Below, piece after piece: positions 53,455 through 61,460 of a stretch of DNA of 64,000 bases (positions within the stretch are counted from its first letter, which is position 1; each line of letters begins with the position of its first letter). The position numbers were made by a program, and so were the translations under genes. The notes beneath the pieces are model-generated. The model saw nothing but the letters and a program-made list of their open reading frames with translations. It ran no database searches and was not told where the DNA came from. Origin of the DNA: Spirosoma validum. GTDB lineage: Bacteria; Bacteroidota; Bacteroidia; Cytophagales; Spirosomataceae. The stretch is from positions 62,001 to 126,000 of the forward strand of contig NZ_JACXAA010000008.1 in NCBI RefSeq assembly GCF_014699035.1. The letters are read 5' to 3'.

Positions 53455-53475
53455 AAAGCGGCTTGAGGCCGCTTT
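53455..53475 (-). terminator. Terminator of the esterase gene
   Basis: AAAGCGGC-TTGAG-GCCGCTTT is an 8-bp stem with a 5-base loop. On the minus strand it is followed by a T-run and begins two bases past the esterase stop codon. Confidence 0.85.
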
Positions 53476-53477
53476 AA

Positions 53478-54182
53478 TTAAATCATACTTAGATACCTCG
53501 GGAACTGATCTTTCCAGACTGGCCAGTCGTGATTACCCCAGGGCGTTACGTCCAGTCGATGTCGGATACCTTTATTTCCCAAAATACCCGACATCTTGAA
53601 ATTAGCGTCTTTACAGAAATCATATTCCGACGTACCCAGAACGATATTCATGTGATAGAATTCGTCATTCTGCGCATTGGGCATAAAATCGGGTGGATTA
53701 TTAAAATATACGTTATCGTCATAATATCCACTCAGAAACGACCGGATGTTGAAAGCCGCGCCCATTGACAGCAAATGACCTACCTGCTCAGGATGTCGAA
53801 ACGCGAAGTTCAGGGCATGGTACCCGCCAAACGAAGCGCCTGAAACGCCGATCTTTTTGACATTACACTCACGCTGAATGCCCGGTACTAGTTCCTCATG
53901 CAGAAAACGATCATACAATACGTGGTTCCAGATACGGGTTCCGGGATGTAGATGTTTGGCGTACCAACTGTCGCGGTCGATGCTGTCAATACAATATAAT
54001 TTGATTTTACCCGTCTCGACAAACCAGCGGACGGTTTCGATCAGGCCGAAGTCTTTGTACTCGTAATAATGTCCCATTGAGGTCGGAAATAGCAATACCG
54101 GGTACCCCCAGTTGCCATAAACCAGCATCTCAATATCGCGACCGAGATGGTGCGAATACCATTTTCTATAATCTTCCTGCAC
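53478..54182 (-). CDS. Putative esterase, alpha/beta-hydrolase fold
   Basis: 234 residues beginning with a GTG at 54182. The nucleophile elbow is VSGASFGGYHALNFAFRHP, where Ser sits in GASFGG. YGNWGYPVLLFPTSMGHYYEY and DSIDRDSWYAKH are characteristic of a Bacteroidota esterase group related to S-formylglutathione hydrolase/esterase D. The likely acid is near DFCKDANF, and the His near GNHDWPVWKDQFPRYL. No signal peptide, so probably cytoplasmic. The substrate is not known. It is divergent from the next, exported, esterase-like gene. Confidence 0.87.
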   Translation of the reverse strand: MQEDYRKWYSHHLGRDIEMLVYGNWGYPVLLFPTSMGHYYEYKDFGLIETVRWFVETGKIKLYCIDSIDRDSWYAKHLHPGTRIWNHVLYDRFLHEELVPGIQRECNVKKIGVSGASFGGYHALNFAFRHPEQVGHLLSMGAAFNIRSFLSGYYDDNVYFNNPPDFMPNAQNDEFYHMNIVLGTSEYDFCKDANFKMSGILGNKGIRHRLDVTPWGNHDWPVWKDQFPRYLSMI

Positions 54183-54295
54183 AGTAGTGTTGGGTTGATG
54201 AGCACGTTGAAATTTCGGATGAAAATAGATGAAATAGCTGGGAACGGCAATGTCAATCGGCAGTTACTTATGAAAAATCCCTATTTTGCAACTTG

Positions 54296-55183
54296 ATGAC
54301 TACCGTACTTTTGACATTTCTTGCGCTTATGGCTGATCCTTTACTGGCCTCAATTCATGCTGAACCGCCTACCGTAACGGTCAGGCGGGATGACTCGTTA
54401 TACTCGGTTCCCCTTAAACGTACTGTTCACCTGGATATCGTTTTCCCACCTGCTTATGACGAGTATCCTCAGAAACGTACCGGCGGGGAGCCGCTGCCGG
54501 TCCTGTATCTGAACGACGGTCAGGATTTACCCCGCCTGCGTATGACGGACGTATTGGATTCACTTTATCAGAAAAAAGCCATTCGTCCCTTCATACTGGT
54601 GGCTATTCACGCGGGCGACCGAATTCAGGAATATGGAACGGCTGCGCAGGCCGACTATATGCACCGGGGCAGCAAAGCTGGTTTGTATACCGACTTTGTT
54701 CTGACCGAACTATTGCCTTATATCAAAAAGCATTATCGGGTTAGTGGCGATCCGGCGAAGTCAGTTTTTGCCGGTTTCTCGCTTGGGGGCCTATCTGCGT
54801 TCGATCTTGTATTTCATCATCCAGACCGCTTTAGTAGGGCAGGCGTTTTTTCGGGCTCGTTCTGGTGGCGTAGCAAAAGTTCCGAAGAAGGTTACCGCGA
54901 CGAAACGGATCGAATCATGCATGATCTGGTCCGTAAAGGCGTATACACCCCCAGTCTGAAATTCTGGTTTGAAACCGGCACCGACGACGAAACCAGTGAC
55001 CGGAACAACAACGGCGTAATTGACTCGATTGACGATACGCTCGACCTGATCAGCGAACTGGTCAAAAAAGGCTACAACCGTGAGCGCGACATTCGCTACG
55101 TAGAGGTTCAGGGCGGCCAGCACAATCAGCAAACCTGGAGCCAAATCATGCCCGATTTTTTAAAGTGGGCGTTCCCCGAGTAA
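54296..55183 (+). CDS. Exported alpha/beta-hydrolase (enterochelin esterase-like)
   Basis: 295 residues from the ATG at 54296; a TTG three bases earlier is not preferred. A signal peptide (MTTVLLTFLALMADPLLASIHA) is followed by the D-alanyl/enterochelin esterase fold. Nucleophile elbow FAGFSLGGLSAFDLVFHHP has Ser in GFSLGG, and the acid and His fall in WFETGTDDETSDRN and QGGQHNQQTW. Calcium-like acidic runs (DRNNNGVIDSIDD) are unusual for the family and may bind metal. Acts in the periplasm or outside; substrate unknown. Confidence 0.88.
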   Translation: MTTVLLTFLALMADPLLASIHAEPPTVTVRRDDSLYSVPLKRTVHLDIVFPPAYDEYPQKRTGGEPLPVLYLNDGQDLPRLRMTDVLDSLYQKKAIRPFILVAIHAGDRIQEYGTAAQADYMHRGSKAGLYTDFVLTELLPYIKKHYRVSGDPAKSVFAGFSLGGLSAFDLVFHHPDRFSRAGVFSGSFWWRSKSSEEGYRDETDRIMHDLVRKGVYTPSLKFWFETGTDDETSDRNNNGVIDSIDDTLDLISELVKKGYNRERDIRYVEVQGGQHNQQTWSQIMPDFLKWAFPE

Positions 55184-55207
55184 ACTACCCACTCTGATTC
55201 GACACCC

Positions 55208-55247
55208 CACGCTAATCCCTTTATTTTCAAGGGGAGGGATTAGCGTG
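55208..55247. terminator. Bidirectional terminator
   Basis: CACGCTAATCCCT (55208-55220) and AGGGATTAGCGTG (55235-55247) form a perfect 13-bp stem with a 14-base loop between the convergent esterase and the 89-residue protein genes. Confidence 0.85.
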
Positions 55248-55261
55248 AGGTAACGTTATGC

Positions 55262-55531
55262 TCAGAAAAAATCACTGATTGCGGTTTTGATTTGGTTGGT
55301 TGATACGATAAACGGTTTTTTAGTGATCGTAATCGAAACAGGTGTTTGCTGCGTTGAGTCAGGACTCATCACCTGATACGTTCCTTCGACTGCACCAATA
55401 CCAGTTTTTATCCGAAACGTTCCTGTGCTTGTATCGCCCAAAAACTGACCACCTTTTTCGGTAATGGCTGAACTGGCTTTAGTCGTAAACTGACTGGCCG
55501 TTCCGGGAAAATCAATTGTGAATGTGCTCAT
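55262..55531 (-). CDS. Small conserved hypothetical protein
   Basis: 89 residues. The sequence starts MSTFTIDFPGTASQFTTKAS and alternates hydrophobic and polar residues as a beta-sheet-rich domain (TGTFRIKTGIGAVEGTYQV, PVSITITKKPFIVS). Small proteins of this type occur in Bacteroidota and Proteobacteria without known function. It is convergent with the esterase gene, with a strong terminator between them. It has no signal peptide or membrane segment, so it is probably cytoplasmic. I cannot assign a role. Confidence 0.75.
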   Translation of the reverse strand: MSTFTIDFPGTASQFTTKASSAITEKGGQFLGDTSTGTFRIKTGIGAVEGTYQVMSPDSTQQTPVSITITKKPFIVSTNQIKTAISDFF

Positions 55532-55730
55532 GGTTTCTCCAGAGTTTCGATGGTATAATGAATATGAAGCGTGGTAATGCTACGTTGAAAGTAACCGTTT
55601 GCTAAATCCATATTGGTTTACTACGTAATAAGACGCATCTTTTACTGAAGGTTTTCGGAAACCGACTAAAATTTTACGCTTCGAGAAGTTCGAAAAAACA
55701 GAGCGCTTCTATAGCAAATCTCACTACGTA

Positions 55731-56546
55731 ATGAAGCAACTGATTCTAATCAAAATCATTGGTGTTTTAGCCATTTTCATGGCCTGTCGAAGTAGTGAAC
55801 CAACGTATCGAAGTACGTCAAGTGCCCGCAAACTGGTATGGGCCGATGAGTTTGATAAAACGGGTTTGCCCGACTCGACCAGATGGAAATACGAAACAGG
55901 CGGCAACGGCTGGGGTAATAACGAACTCCAGTTTTATACTGCCCGACGTAGTGAAAATGCCCGCGTTGAAAATGGCAAATTGATTATTGAAGCTCGTAAA
56001 GAAGCGTTTCAGGGGCATAATTACACTTCTGCGCGACTCGTTACGCAGGGTAAACAGACTTGGAAATACGGACGTATCGAAGTGCTGGCCAGGCTACCCA
56101 AAGGCGTTGGTACGTGGCCCGCTATCTGGATGCTGGGCAACAACATTTCTACCGCCGACTGGCCTTTGTGTGGCGAAATCGACGTTATGGAACATGTTGG
56201 ATATGACGAAGGCGTGATTCACGGCACCGTCCATACTGAAGCGTACAACCACGGTAAGCACACAGAAAAAGGCGATACATTACGCGTCAACAACGTAACG
56301 TCGGCTTTCCATCTCTATGCCATCGAATGGACCGCCAGTCAGATCGATTTTTTGGTCGATAACCAGAAATATTACAGCGTTAAGAAAGCCGATTTGGGTG
56401 AGAACGTAACGCAGTGGCCCTTCGATCAGCCGTTTTACTTACTTCTAAACGTAGCCGTGGGAGGAAACTGGGGCGGTAAGAAAGGTGTCGACGAACGCAT
56501 CTGGCCCCAACGCATGGAAGTTGATTATGTACGGGTGTATCAGTAG
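55731..56546 (+). CDS. GH16 family beta-glucanase-like lipoprotein
   Basis: 271 residues. Lipoprotein signal (KIIGVLAIFMAC, lipid-modified Cys). The GH16 fold starts near LVWADEFDKTGLPDSTRWKYE, and the catalytic motif is GEIDVMEHVG, about 148-157, with the two Glu and Asp (ExDxxE). ARLPKGVGTWPAIWMLG and NVAVGGNWGGKKG are further signatures. It likely cleaves beta-1,3 or mixed-linkage glucans at the cell surface. It stands alone before the next operon, about 100 bases upstream of it. Confidence 0.95.
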   Translation: MKQLILIKIIGVLAIFMACRSSEPTYRSTSSARKLVWADEFDKTGLPDSTRWKYETGGNGWGNNELQFYTARRSENARVENGKLIIEARKEAFQGHNYTSARLVTQGKQTWKYGRIEVLARLPKGVGTWPAIWMLGNNISTADWPLCGEIDVMEHVGYDEGVIHGTVHTEAYNHGKHTEKGDTLRVNNVTSAFHLYAIEWTASQIDFLVDNQKYYSVKKADLGENVTQWPFDQPFYLLLNVAVGGNWGGKKGVDERIWPQRMEVDYVRVYQ

Positions 56547-56576
56547 GAGAGGAGGTGGCCGGAAAGAGGAATGAGG

Positions 56577-56597
56577 CATCCCCCTTTTATGGGATGT
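56577..56597. promoter_or_regulatory. ATCCC-N9-GGGAT palindrome upstream of the subtilase-like gene
   Basis: CATCCC (56577-56582) and GGGATG (56592-56597) form a palindrome with a 9-base spacer. The -7 box TACTTTTG begins 22 bases later. The same palindrome, with an 8-base spacer, lies at 60688 and 63626 at almost the same distance from a -7 box. Likely an activator or repressor site for a local regulator. Confidence 0.65.
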
Positions 56598-56626
56598 TGT
56601 GAGATAAGAGCGGTTAGTACTTTTGG
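56598..56626 (+). promoter_or_regulatory. Promoter of the subtilase-like operon
   Basis: TTG at 56598-56600 and TACTTTTG at 56619-56626 are 18 bases apart, directly next to the palindrome. A GTG at 56623 lies inside the -7 box and is not a start; the ATG at 56644 is used. Confidence 0.65.
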
Positions 56627-56643
56627 TGACAAACAGCTTAGTT

Positions 56644-57963
56644 ATGAATGAATTAGTGAAAAAAGGAAATTATGCTTTGTTTCTTGCTGATTTAGACGAC
56701 GTTAAGGTGCTGTATAGCCAGGGAAAAATTAAAGCGTCTAATAACAATAAATTTGCAGAACTGCTTGGTGTATCACCAACGCCTGCCTCTTCACCTGGGT
56801 GGGCATGGGTTTTTGACGATCGTACCGATGTAATTGACTCACTTGGCAAAGCTGATCAGCGCCTGTTTCTTCGTCTGTTTAGGATCATAAGTTTAAGTAA
56901 CAACTTAGCTGATTTATTACCAAACTTAAATCCTAATCGTGTTCAACTAGGCCTATCCGGTAATGGTAATGAAAACTGGTTAAGGTACTTATTTACAAAT
57001 CTGCATACTTCACAGACTCTGCGTATACTAAAGCAGCTGATGCCTAATGTCTTGAAAATTAGGCCTGGACTAGTGCCTCGTCTCATTAATGACACCGGTT
57101 TTTACTATATAGATTCCACGTTAATCCAGATACAACGAAAGCAGCGATTAGTTCATCTTGCGAGAACGGACTTCAGTGTCCAGGAGTTAAAACAAGTCGC
57201 TCAGGACCAACAGCTCAGAGATGGTATATTCACCCTATTAGATTATCTGCCGGAGAAGTACATCAATTCACATGGCCAAAATTCAGTTAAGCTCGCTCGT
57301 TCGGTAGCAAGCTTAGGGACTAAATCGACTATTCCTTTCGAGTTTGTTTCGTTAAATTATCCAACGCGTGAAGACATAGCGAATCAGAGAAATGTATCGA
57401 ATGTCCGACTTTATATGGCCTTTAGTAGCCCTACTGTATTAAGCTTGTCCGAAGGAGACGTATTATTTGTTACTCATTCGTTTCTTGAAACAATTGGGCT
57501 TCCAACTTATCCCGTTCTGTGTGACCAAAGTGTCTATTGCATTTCCCAATGGTTAGAGTTGAGGGGAGTAACTATTTTGTTTTCAGCTGGTGGGAATAAA
57601 AATTCACGCCAGAATTTGAAGACTATTTTTGGGTCAGGAGGCTGGCCAGGCATTGTTGTGGGAGGGGTGGATGCAAATGGGCAATTCGTGCAGAGTAATT
57701 ATGGCCCACAGGTTACCTGTTATGCTCGCCCCAGCAGTAGTATGCCTGATTTTGATGAGTCATCTGGAGCAACATCATTTGTTGCTGGATTGGTGGTTCG
57801 GGCTCAGACTTATGCCAAAAAACGAGGCAGATTTTTAACCCCGGCTGAAGTCAGAAGCCTTCTTGGAAGTTGTGGGCCAATAAAATCCGTTGAAATGGCC
57901 GGTCCTATCTGTTTACCCGAGTGGGAAAACCTAGCCATTGCCATTAATACGCTCATACCATAG
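56644..57963 (+). CDS. Subtilase-like protein lacking an evident Asp/His pair
   Basis: 439 residues from the ATG at 56644. The first 200 residues are helical and hydrophilic with no recognised domain. The C-terminal half resembles S8 subtilases: FSAGGNKN (oxyanion Asn), IVVGGVDANGQFVQSNYG and SSGATSFVAGLVVRAQ with the Ser. The usual Asp-Thr-Gly and His-Gly motifs are not visible; VTHSFLET near 280 is the only His close to that position. It may be a degenerate protease or one with an altered triad. It opens an apparent four-gene transcript with an unknown protein, a membrane protein and a histidine kinase. Confidence 0.75.
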   Translation: MNELVKKGNYALFLADLDDVKVLYSQGKIKASNNNKFAELLGVSPTPASSPGWAWVFDDRTDVIDSLGKADQRLFLRLFRIISLSNNLADLLPNLNPNRVQLGLSGNGNENWLRYLFTNLHTSQTLRILKQLMPNVLKIRPGLVPRLINDTGFYYIDSTLIQIQRKQRLVHLARTDFSVQELKQVAQDQQLRDGIFTLLDYLPEKYINSHGQNSVKLARSVASLGTKSTIPFEFVSLNYPTREDIANQRNVSNVRLYMAFSSPTVLSLSEGDVLFVTHSFLETIGLPTYPVLCDQSVYCISQWLELRGVTILFSAGGNKNSRQNLKTIFGSGGWPGIVVGGVDANGQFVQSNYGPQVTCYARPSSSMPDFDESSGATSFVAGLVVRAQTYAKKRGRFLTPAEVRSLLGSCGPIKSVEMAGPICLPEWENLAIAINTLIP

Positions 57964-58037
57964 TGTTGTCTGGAATAGCAGGCAATCTATTCCGGCTACA
58001 GTTTTTTACTTACTCACCATTTATCCCTTAATTCATT

Positions 58038-58877
58038 ATGCTACCGCAAACTAACACAACGCCGTTACGGGATGCCTTCGATTTCTTCACAAATTATCAG
58101 GGTAAGCCGAATCAGAATGAAAAATACCAGACTAAGCTGGCTGACCTTACCCGGGGCCCAGGCCGTTGGTCTGAATTTCAAAACTTTCTTCATTATTTCT
58201 TAGCCTATTATCGAGCCGAAAAAGGGGTTACTGCCTGTAGCCAGCTACCCGATGTGCTGAACTTGAGCGTTCAGAAAAAGGCTTTGCTACGCACACTTGA
58301 CTATTTCGAACGAGGCAAATGCCTAAACATTAAAATTTGCTTTGGTCTGGATGAATGTATGATCCCTCAACTGATTGTTTCAGGATCATTTTATTATTCA
58401 AACAAAGCTTTATCCATAAGTTTAGTGGATAATCCGTACAAAAAGGAGGTCAGCGGTGGCAATGGGAGTAAAAAGAAAATAGGCCATTACGTATTGAATT
58501 TTGGAAGACAACTCTCACTAAAGGTGGCTCGTGACTTATTAAAACGCTTCGAAGCTGCTGTTACGTCTGGTTTAGACGCTTCTAATGCCGATCTACGTGG
58601 GTATAGTCTTGATATAAAGACATTTAAATTACTACTGACTGATTCTCAATATTTGGGTAAAGCCAAGGATATAGTGATTCGAATGGGGATGAATAACGAC
58701 GGACTTGATGATTCTATACCCAGTCATTCAGGGCGTGTGCGTATTATGTTGCTCGAATTTGCTGATGCTAAGAACAGCGCGGGTAAATCGTTTTATATGT
58801 GCGCCGGGTCAGTTAAAGATGACTCCGACCCTACCGAGTGCCCTCCTCGACAACCGTGTAATGCTACAATTGACTAA
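58038..58877 (+). CDS. Hypothetical protein in the subtilase-like operon
   Basis: 279 residues. I do not recognise a domain. The first 100 residues are helical and mixed charge, with a Cys pair region (YFERGKCLNIKICFGLDEC). The centre has VSGGNGSKKKIGHYVLNFG, and the last part is acidic and Cys-rich (VKDDSDPTECPPRQPCNATID). No signal peptide or membrane helix. Its position between a subtilase-like gene and a membrane protein gene, with a gap of about 75 bases before it, suggests work in the same pathway, possibly as substrate or partner. Confidence 0.7.
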   Translation: MLPQTNTTPLRDAFDFFTNYQGKPNQNEKYQTKLADLTRGPGRWSEFQNFLHYFLAYYRAEKGVTACSQLPDVLNLSVQKKALLRTLDYFERGKCLNIKICFGLDECMIPQLIVSGSFYYSNKALSISLVDNPYKKEVSGGNGSKKKIGHYVLNFGRQLSLKVARDLLKRFEAAVTSGLDASNADLRGYSLDIKTFKLLLTDSQYLGKAKDIVIRMGMNNDGLDDSIPSHSGRVRIMLLEFADAKNSAGKSFYMCAGSVKDDSDPTECPPRQPCNATID

Positions 58878-58885
58878 TAAAGAGT

Positions 58886-59551
58886 GTGTCTCTGTATGAT
58901 ATTTTAGACTGGCTCTGGTACGGCTTTATGATCGTGATCGTCTGGCCTATTCTCACTGGCCTAATTGTCTGGCGGCAGTTAGATCGCCGGGAACGGAGCC
59001 TCATTGCATTTTTGCTAAGTTTACTGACGGGAGAAATCATAGCAACTATTCTTCGATTTAGCATGATGCGTAATCACTTTATGCATTACGTAGCGACTCT
59101 AGCAGTACTGGGTCTTATTCTTTTTTTTTATGCCAACTCTGGCCGGAGTCGTTGGATCGTTACATCTATAGTAGTAGCTATAACTGTGTCAATACCCATT
59201 GAAGTGTTCGTCTGGACGGGCTTCAACCAGATTAATACGGTTACTGAAACATTAGCCTGGCTTCTATTGACAAGTCTGGCTTTTATCAATCTAAAGCATT
59301 TGTTGGATTCGTCGGCGGAAGTTTCGTTACGGAAAAATCCATTTGTGTATTATCATACTGGTTTTTTTATTCTCGGTTTCTTTAGAGCCGGAAAATCGTG
59401 TTTTGTGAGATATTTTATTGAGACCTCGCTTGATTTGTATTTCTTCATGGACACGCTCGTTGTCATTATGGGCGCGGTAGCCTATAGTTTATTTGCTCTG
59501 GGGATTCTATACAGGCAACGACTTTCGGTATCTTCTAACGCTGTGGTATGA
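58886..59551 (+). CDS. Polytopic membrane protein of unknown function
   Basis: 221 residues starting at a GTG, with six or seven hydrophobic helices (YGFMIVIVWPILTGLIVW, MHYVATLAVLGLILFFYA, TSIVVAITVSIPIEVFVW and others). No family motif was recognised. Its gene overlaps the histidine kinase gene by four bases, so the two are translationally coupled, and it lies eight bases after the preceding gene. It may act as a membrane sensor or partner of the kinase; this is inferred from coupling only. Confidence 0.78.
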   Translation: MSLYDILDWLWYGFMIVIVWPILTGLIVWRQLDRRERSLIAFLLSLLTGEIIATILRFSMMRNHFMHYVATLAVLGLILFFYANSGRSRWIVTSIVVAITVSIPIEVFVWTGFNQINTVTETLAWLLLTSLAFINLKHLLDSSAEVSLRKNPFVYYHTGFFILGFFRAGKSCFVRYFIETSLDLYFFMDTLVVIMGAVAYSLFALGILYRQRLSVSSNAVV

Positions 59552-60672
59552 ATTTACGTTGTTGGATGCTATTCGGAATGCTTGCGGATTTGATCTGTAG
59601 TTCTGGTCTGGCCCAGCCTGTTCGAATCAGTCATGTTGAGCCAGTCAGGCGTCCATATGCCAGTGCTGTTTCCTTCTCCTATCGACAAGGAGATTCTGTA
59701 GTGCATCTGAGCTATTTTAATAATAACCTCATTATCTATCTGGCATCTGAAGACCACAATCCAGAATATAGATACAAAGTCAGTAGTCTTTTGCCGCAGT
59801 ACGTGAATACGCGAGATACATTTGTTGTATTACCTAACTTGCCCAATGGGGAGCTGTTATTCGAAGTACAGAACATCCATCAAAGTAACTTTCCCCCCGC
59901 TCATCTGAAAATTATTGTTGAATCACCGCTCTGGTTACGCTGGTGGTTTTTGCCCATGATGTTCCTGTATGGGTTATTGTTTGTCAGTGCTTTTCTTTAC
60001 CTCTTCTATCGCTACCGTCTTCGTCAGTTCATGCGTCTGCAACGGGTACGCGACCGTATCGCTCGTGATCTGCACGACGATATGGGTAGCTATCTTAGTA
60101 GCATCAGTATCATGAGTCAGACAGCCCGCCGATCGGCTATGAAAGACCCGGCTAAAACCCAGGCTACGCTCGAACGTATTGGCCAAACGGCCCGGCAGGT
60201 GATGGACTCGATGGGTGATATTGTCTGGAGTATCAACCCTACGCATGATTCGATGGAGCAGGTCGTTGCCCGCATGACGGACGTAGCATCGAGCCTGTTT
60301 GCCTGGAGCGCCGATCAGGCTGTACACGTAGCGTTGGATATGGACGTAGCGGCTGAGGTGCGCCAGCTAAGTTTATCGGCCGAAAACCGGCGTGACTTTT
60401 TTTTGATCTATAAAGAAGCCGTTACCAACGTAGCGAAATATGCAAAAGCTAGTCACGTACGCGTTTCACTACGTCGGGAAGGAGCAAATCTGGTGCTGGT
60501 GGTTCAGGATGACGGGCAGGGGTTTAATACGCAAAGTCCGGTGCGGCAGAATCCATCAGGCGGTAACGGACTACGGAATATGCAAACGCGGGCAGCCCTG
60601 CTCAACGGTACGTTAACCGTTGAGTCAACCATCGGGCAGGGAGCGAATGTTACGTTACGTTTCCCGGTGTAA
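59548..60672 (+). CDS. HisKA_3-type sensor histidine kinase
   Basis: 374 residues. Signal or first hydrophobic stretch (CWMLFGMLADLICSSGLA), a periplasmic beta-rich part to about 130 resembling the end of a Y_Y_Y domain, one membrane helix (WWFLPMMFLYGLLFVSAFLYLF) and a linker. HisKA_3 carries the acceptor His in RDRIARDLHDDMGSYLSS, near 174. HATPase motifs: VTNVAKYAKASHV, VQDDGQGFN and GGNGLRNMQTRAALL. It is coupled to the preceding membrane protein gene and followed by the LuxR-type regulator gene, its likely partner. Confidence 0.93.
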   Translation: MNLRCWMLFGMLADLICSSGLAQPVRISHVEPVRRPYASAVSFSYRQGDSVVHLSYFNNNLIIYLASEDHNPEYRYKVSSLLPQYVNTRDTFVVLPNLPNGELLFEVQNIHQSNFPPAHLKIIVESPLWLRWWFLPMMFLYGLLFVSAFLYLFYRYRLRQFMRLQRVRDRIARDLHDDMGSYLSSISIMSQTARRSAMKDPAKTQATLERIGQTARQVMDSMGDIVWSINPTHDSMEQVVARMTDVASSLFAWSADQAVHVALDMDVAAEVRQLSLSAENRRDFFLIYKEAVTNVAKYAKASHVRVSLRREGANLVLVVQDDGQGFNTQSPVRQNPSGGNGLRNMQTRAALLNGTLTVESTIGQGANVTLRFPV

Positions 60673-60687
60673 ATTCTGTGCCATACC

Positions 60688-60705
60688 ATCCCCCAAATAT
60701 GGGAT
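60688..60705. promoter_or_regulatory. ATCCC-N8-GGGAT palindrome upstream of the LuxR-type regulator
   Basis: ATCCC (60688-60692) and GGGAT (60701-60705), spacer eight bases. The -7-like box TACCTTTA at 60729-60736 begins 24 bases after its end, as in the related promoters at 56577 and 63626. Suggests that the regulator controls its own gene. Confidence 0.6.
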
Positions 60706-60728
60706 AGCCGGTGGTCAGTCTTTGTGTG

Positions 60729-60736
60729 TACCTTTA
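60729..60736 (+). promoter_or_regulatory. -7-like box of the LuxR-type regulator
   Basis: TACCTTTA is one mismatch from TAnnTTTG and lies about 95 bases before the ATG at 60831. Its distance from the palindrome matches that of the subtilase-like promoter. Confidence 0.45.
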
Positions 60737-60830
60737 CAAAGAGCGAAAGAGCGCCCTAACGGAAGCTGAAAAACGCACGGTAATCGTTCACTCATTCACT
60801 CCGCTCCGGCGGTTCGATTTTGCTGTTCCC

Positions 60831-61454
60831 ATGCCAATACGTGTTCTGATTTATGAAGACAATGCGCCCCTGCGTGAAGCGCTCAGTACGTTGGTCGATG
60901 ATGCCGATGAGTGTACGGTGGTAGGTGCCTTTGGTGACTGTTTGCACGCAAACGGTCAGACGTATCAACTACAGCCCGATGTCGTACTGATGGATATTGA
61001 TTTGCCCGGTCGGGATGGGATTCAGGCCGTAACGAGTCTGCATCGGGAGTTTCCGACGGTAGAGGTTATTATGTTGACCGTTTTCGATGACGACGATCGC
61101 GTATTTCGCGCGCTTTGTGCCGGTGCATCGGGGTATCTGCTCAAACAAACTTCTCCCGATCAGATCATTGAGGCTATTCAATCCGTTTATGCCGGGGGAG
61201 CGCCCATGTCGCCAAGCATTGCCCGTAAGGTAATTCAGACGTTTCCCTCCCGATCTACGCAGTCGGCTAATCTTGACCAGCTTACCAGTCGCGAAAGTCA
61301 GGTGTTACATTATCTGGCGCAGGGCATGAGCTACAAACTCGTAGCCGCCGAACTGGGTGTTGGAATCGAAACTGTCCGAACCCATATCAAACGGATTTAC
61401 GAAAAATTGCAGGTCCATTCCGTGGTCGAAGCCGTGTCAAAATACCGAACGTAG
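60831..61454 (+). CDS. LuxR/NarL-family response regulator
   Basis: 207 residues from the ATG at 60831 (MPIRVLIYEDNAPLREAL). A GTG at 60711 would add 40 residues of unrelated sequence upstream of the fold. Receiver domain with acidic pocket (YEDN), phospho-Asp in VLMDIDLPGRDG, T in MLTVFDDDD and K in YLLKQTSPDQ. LuxR-type helix-turn-helix at about 142-200: LTSRESQVLHYLAQGMS and GVGIETVRTHIKRIYEKLQ. It lies between two HisKA_3 kinases. It is the best candidate to bind the shared ATCCC-N8-GGGAT palindrome found at three local promoters. Confidence 0.93.
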   Translation: MPIRVLIYEDNAPLREALSTLVDDADECTVVGAFGDCLHANGQTYQLQPDVVLMDIDLPGRDGIQAVTSLHREFPTVEVIMLTVFDDDDRVFRALCAGASGYLLKQTSPDQIIEAIQSVYAGGAPMSPSIARKVIQTFPSRSTQSANLDQLTSRESQVLHYLAQGMSYKLVAAELGVGIETVRTHIKRIYEKLQVHSVVEAVSKYRT

Positions 61455-61460
61455 CGTACC

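Noticed and set aside
60711-60830. Upstream extension of the LuxR-type regulator from a GTG at 60711
   Set aside because: The extra residues have no receiver-domain character, and the -7-like box at 60729 lies inside it.
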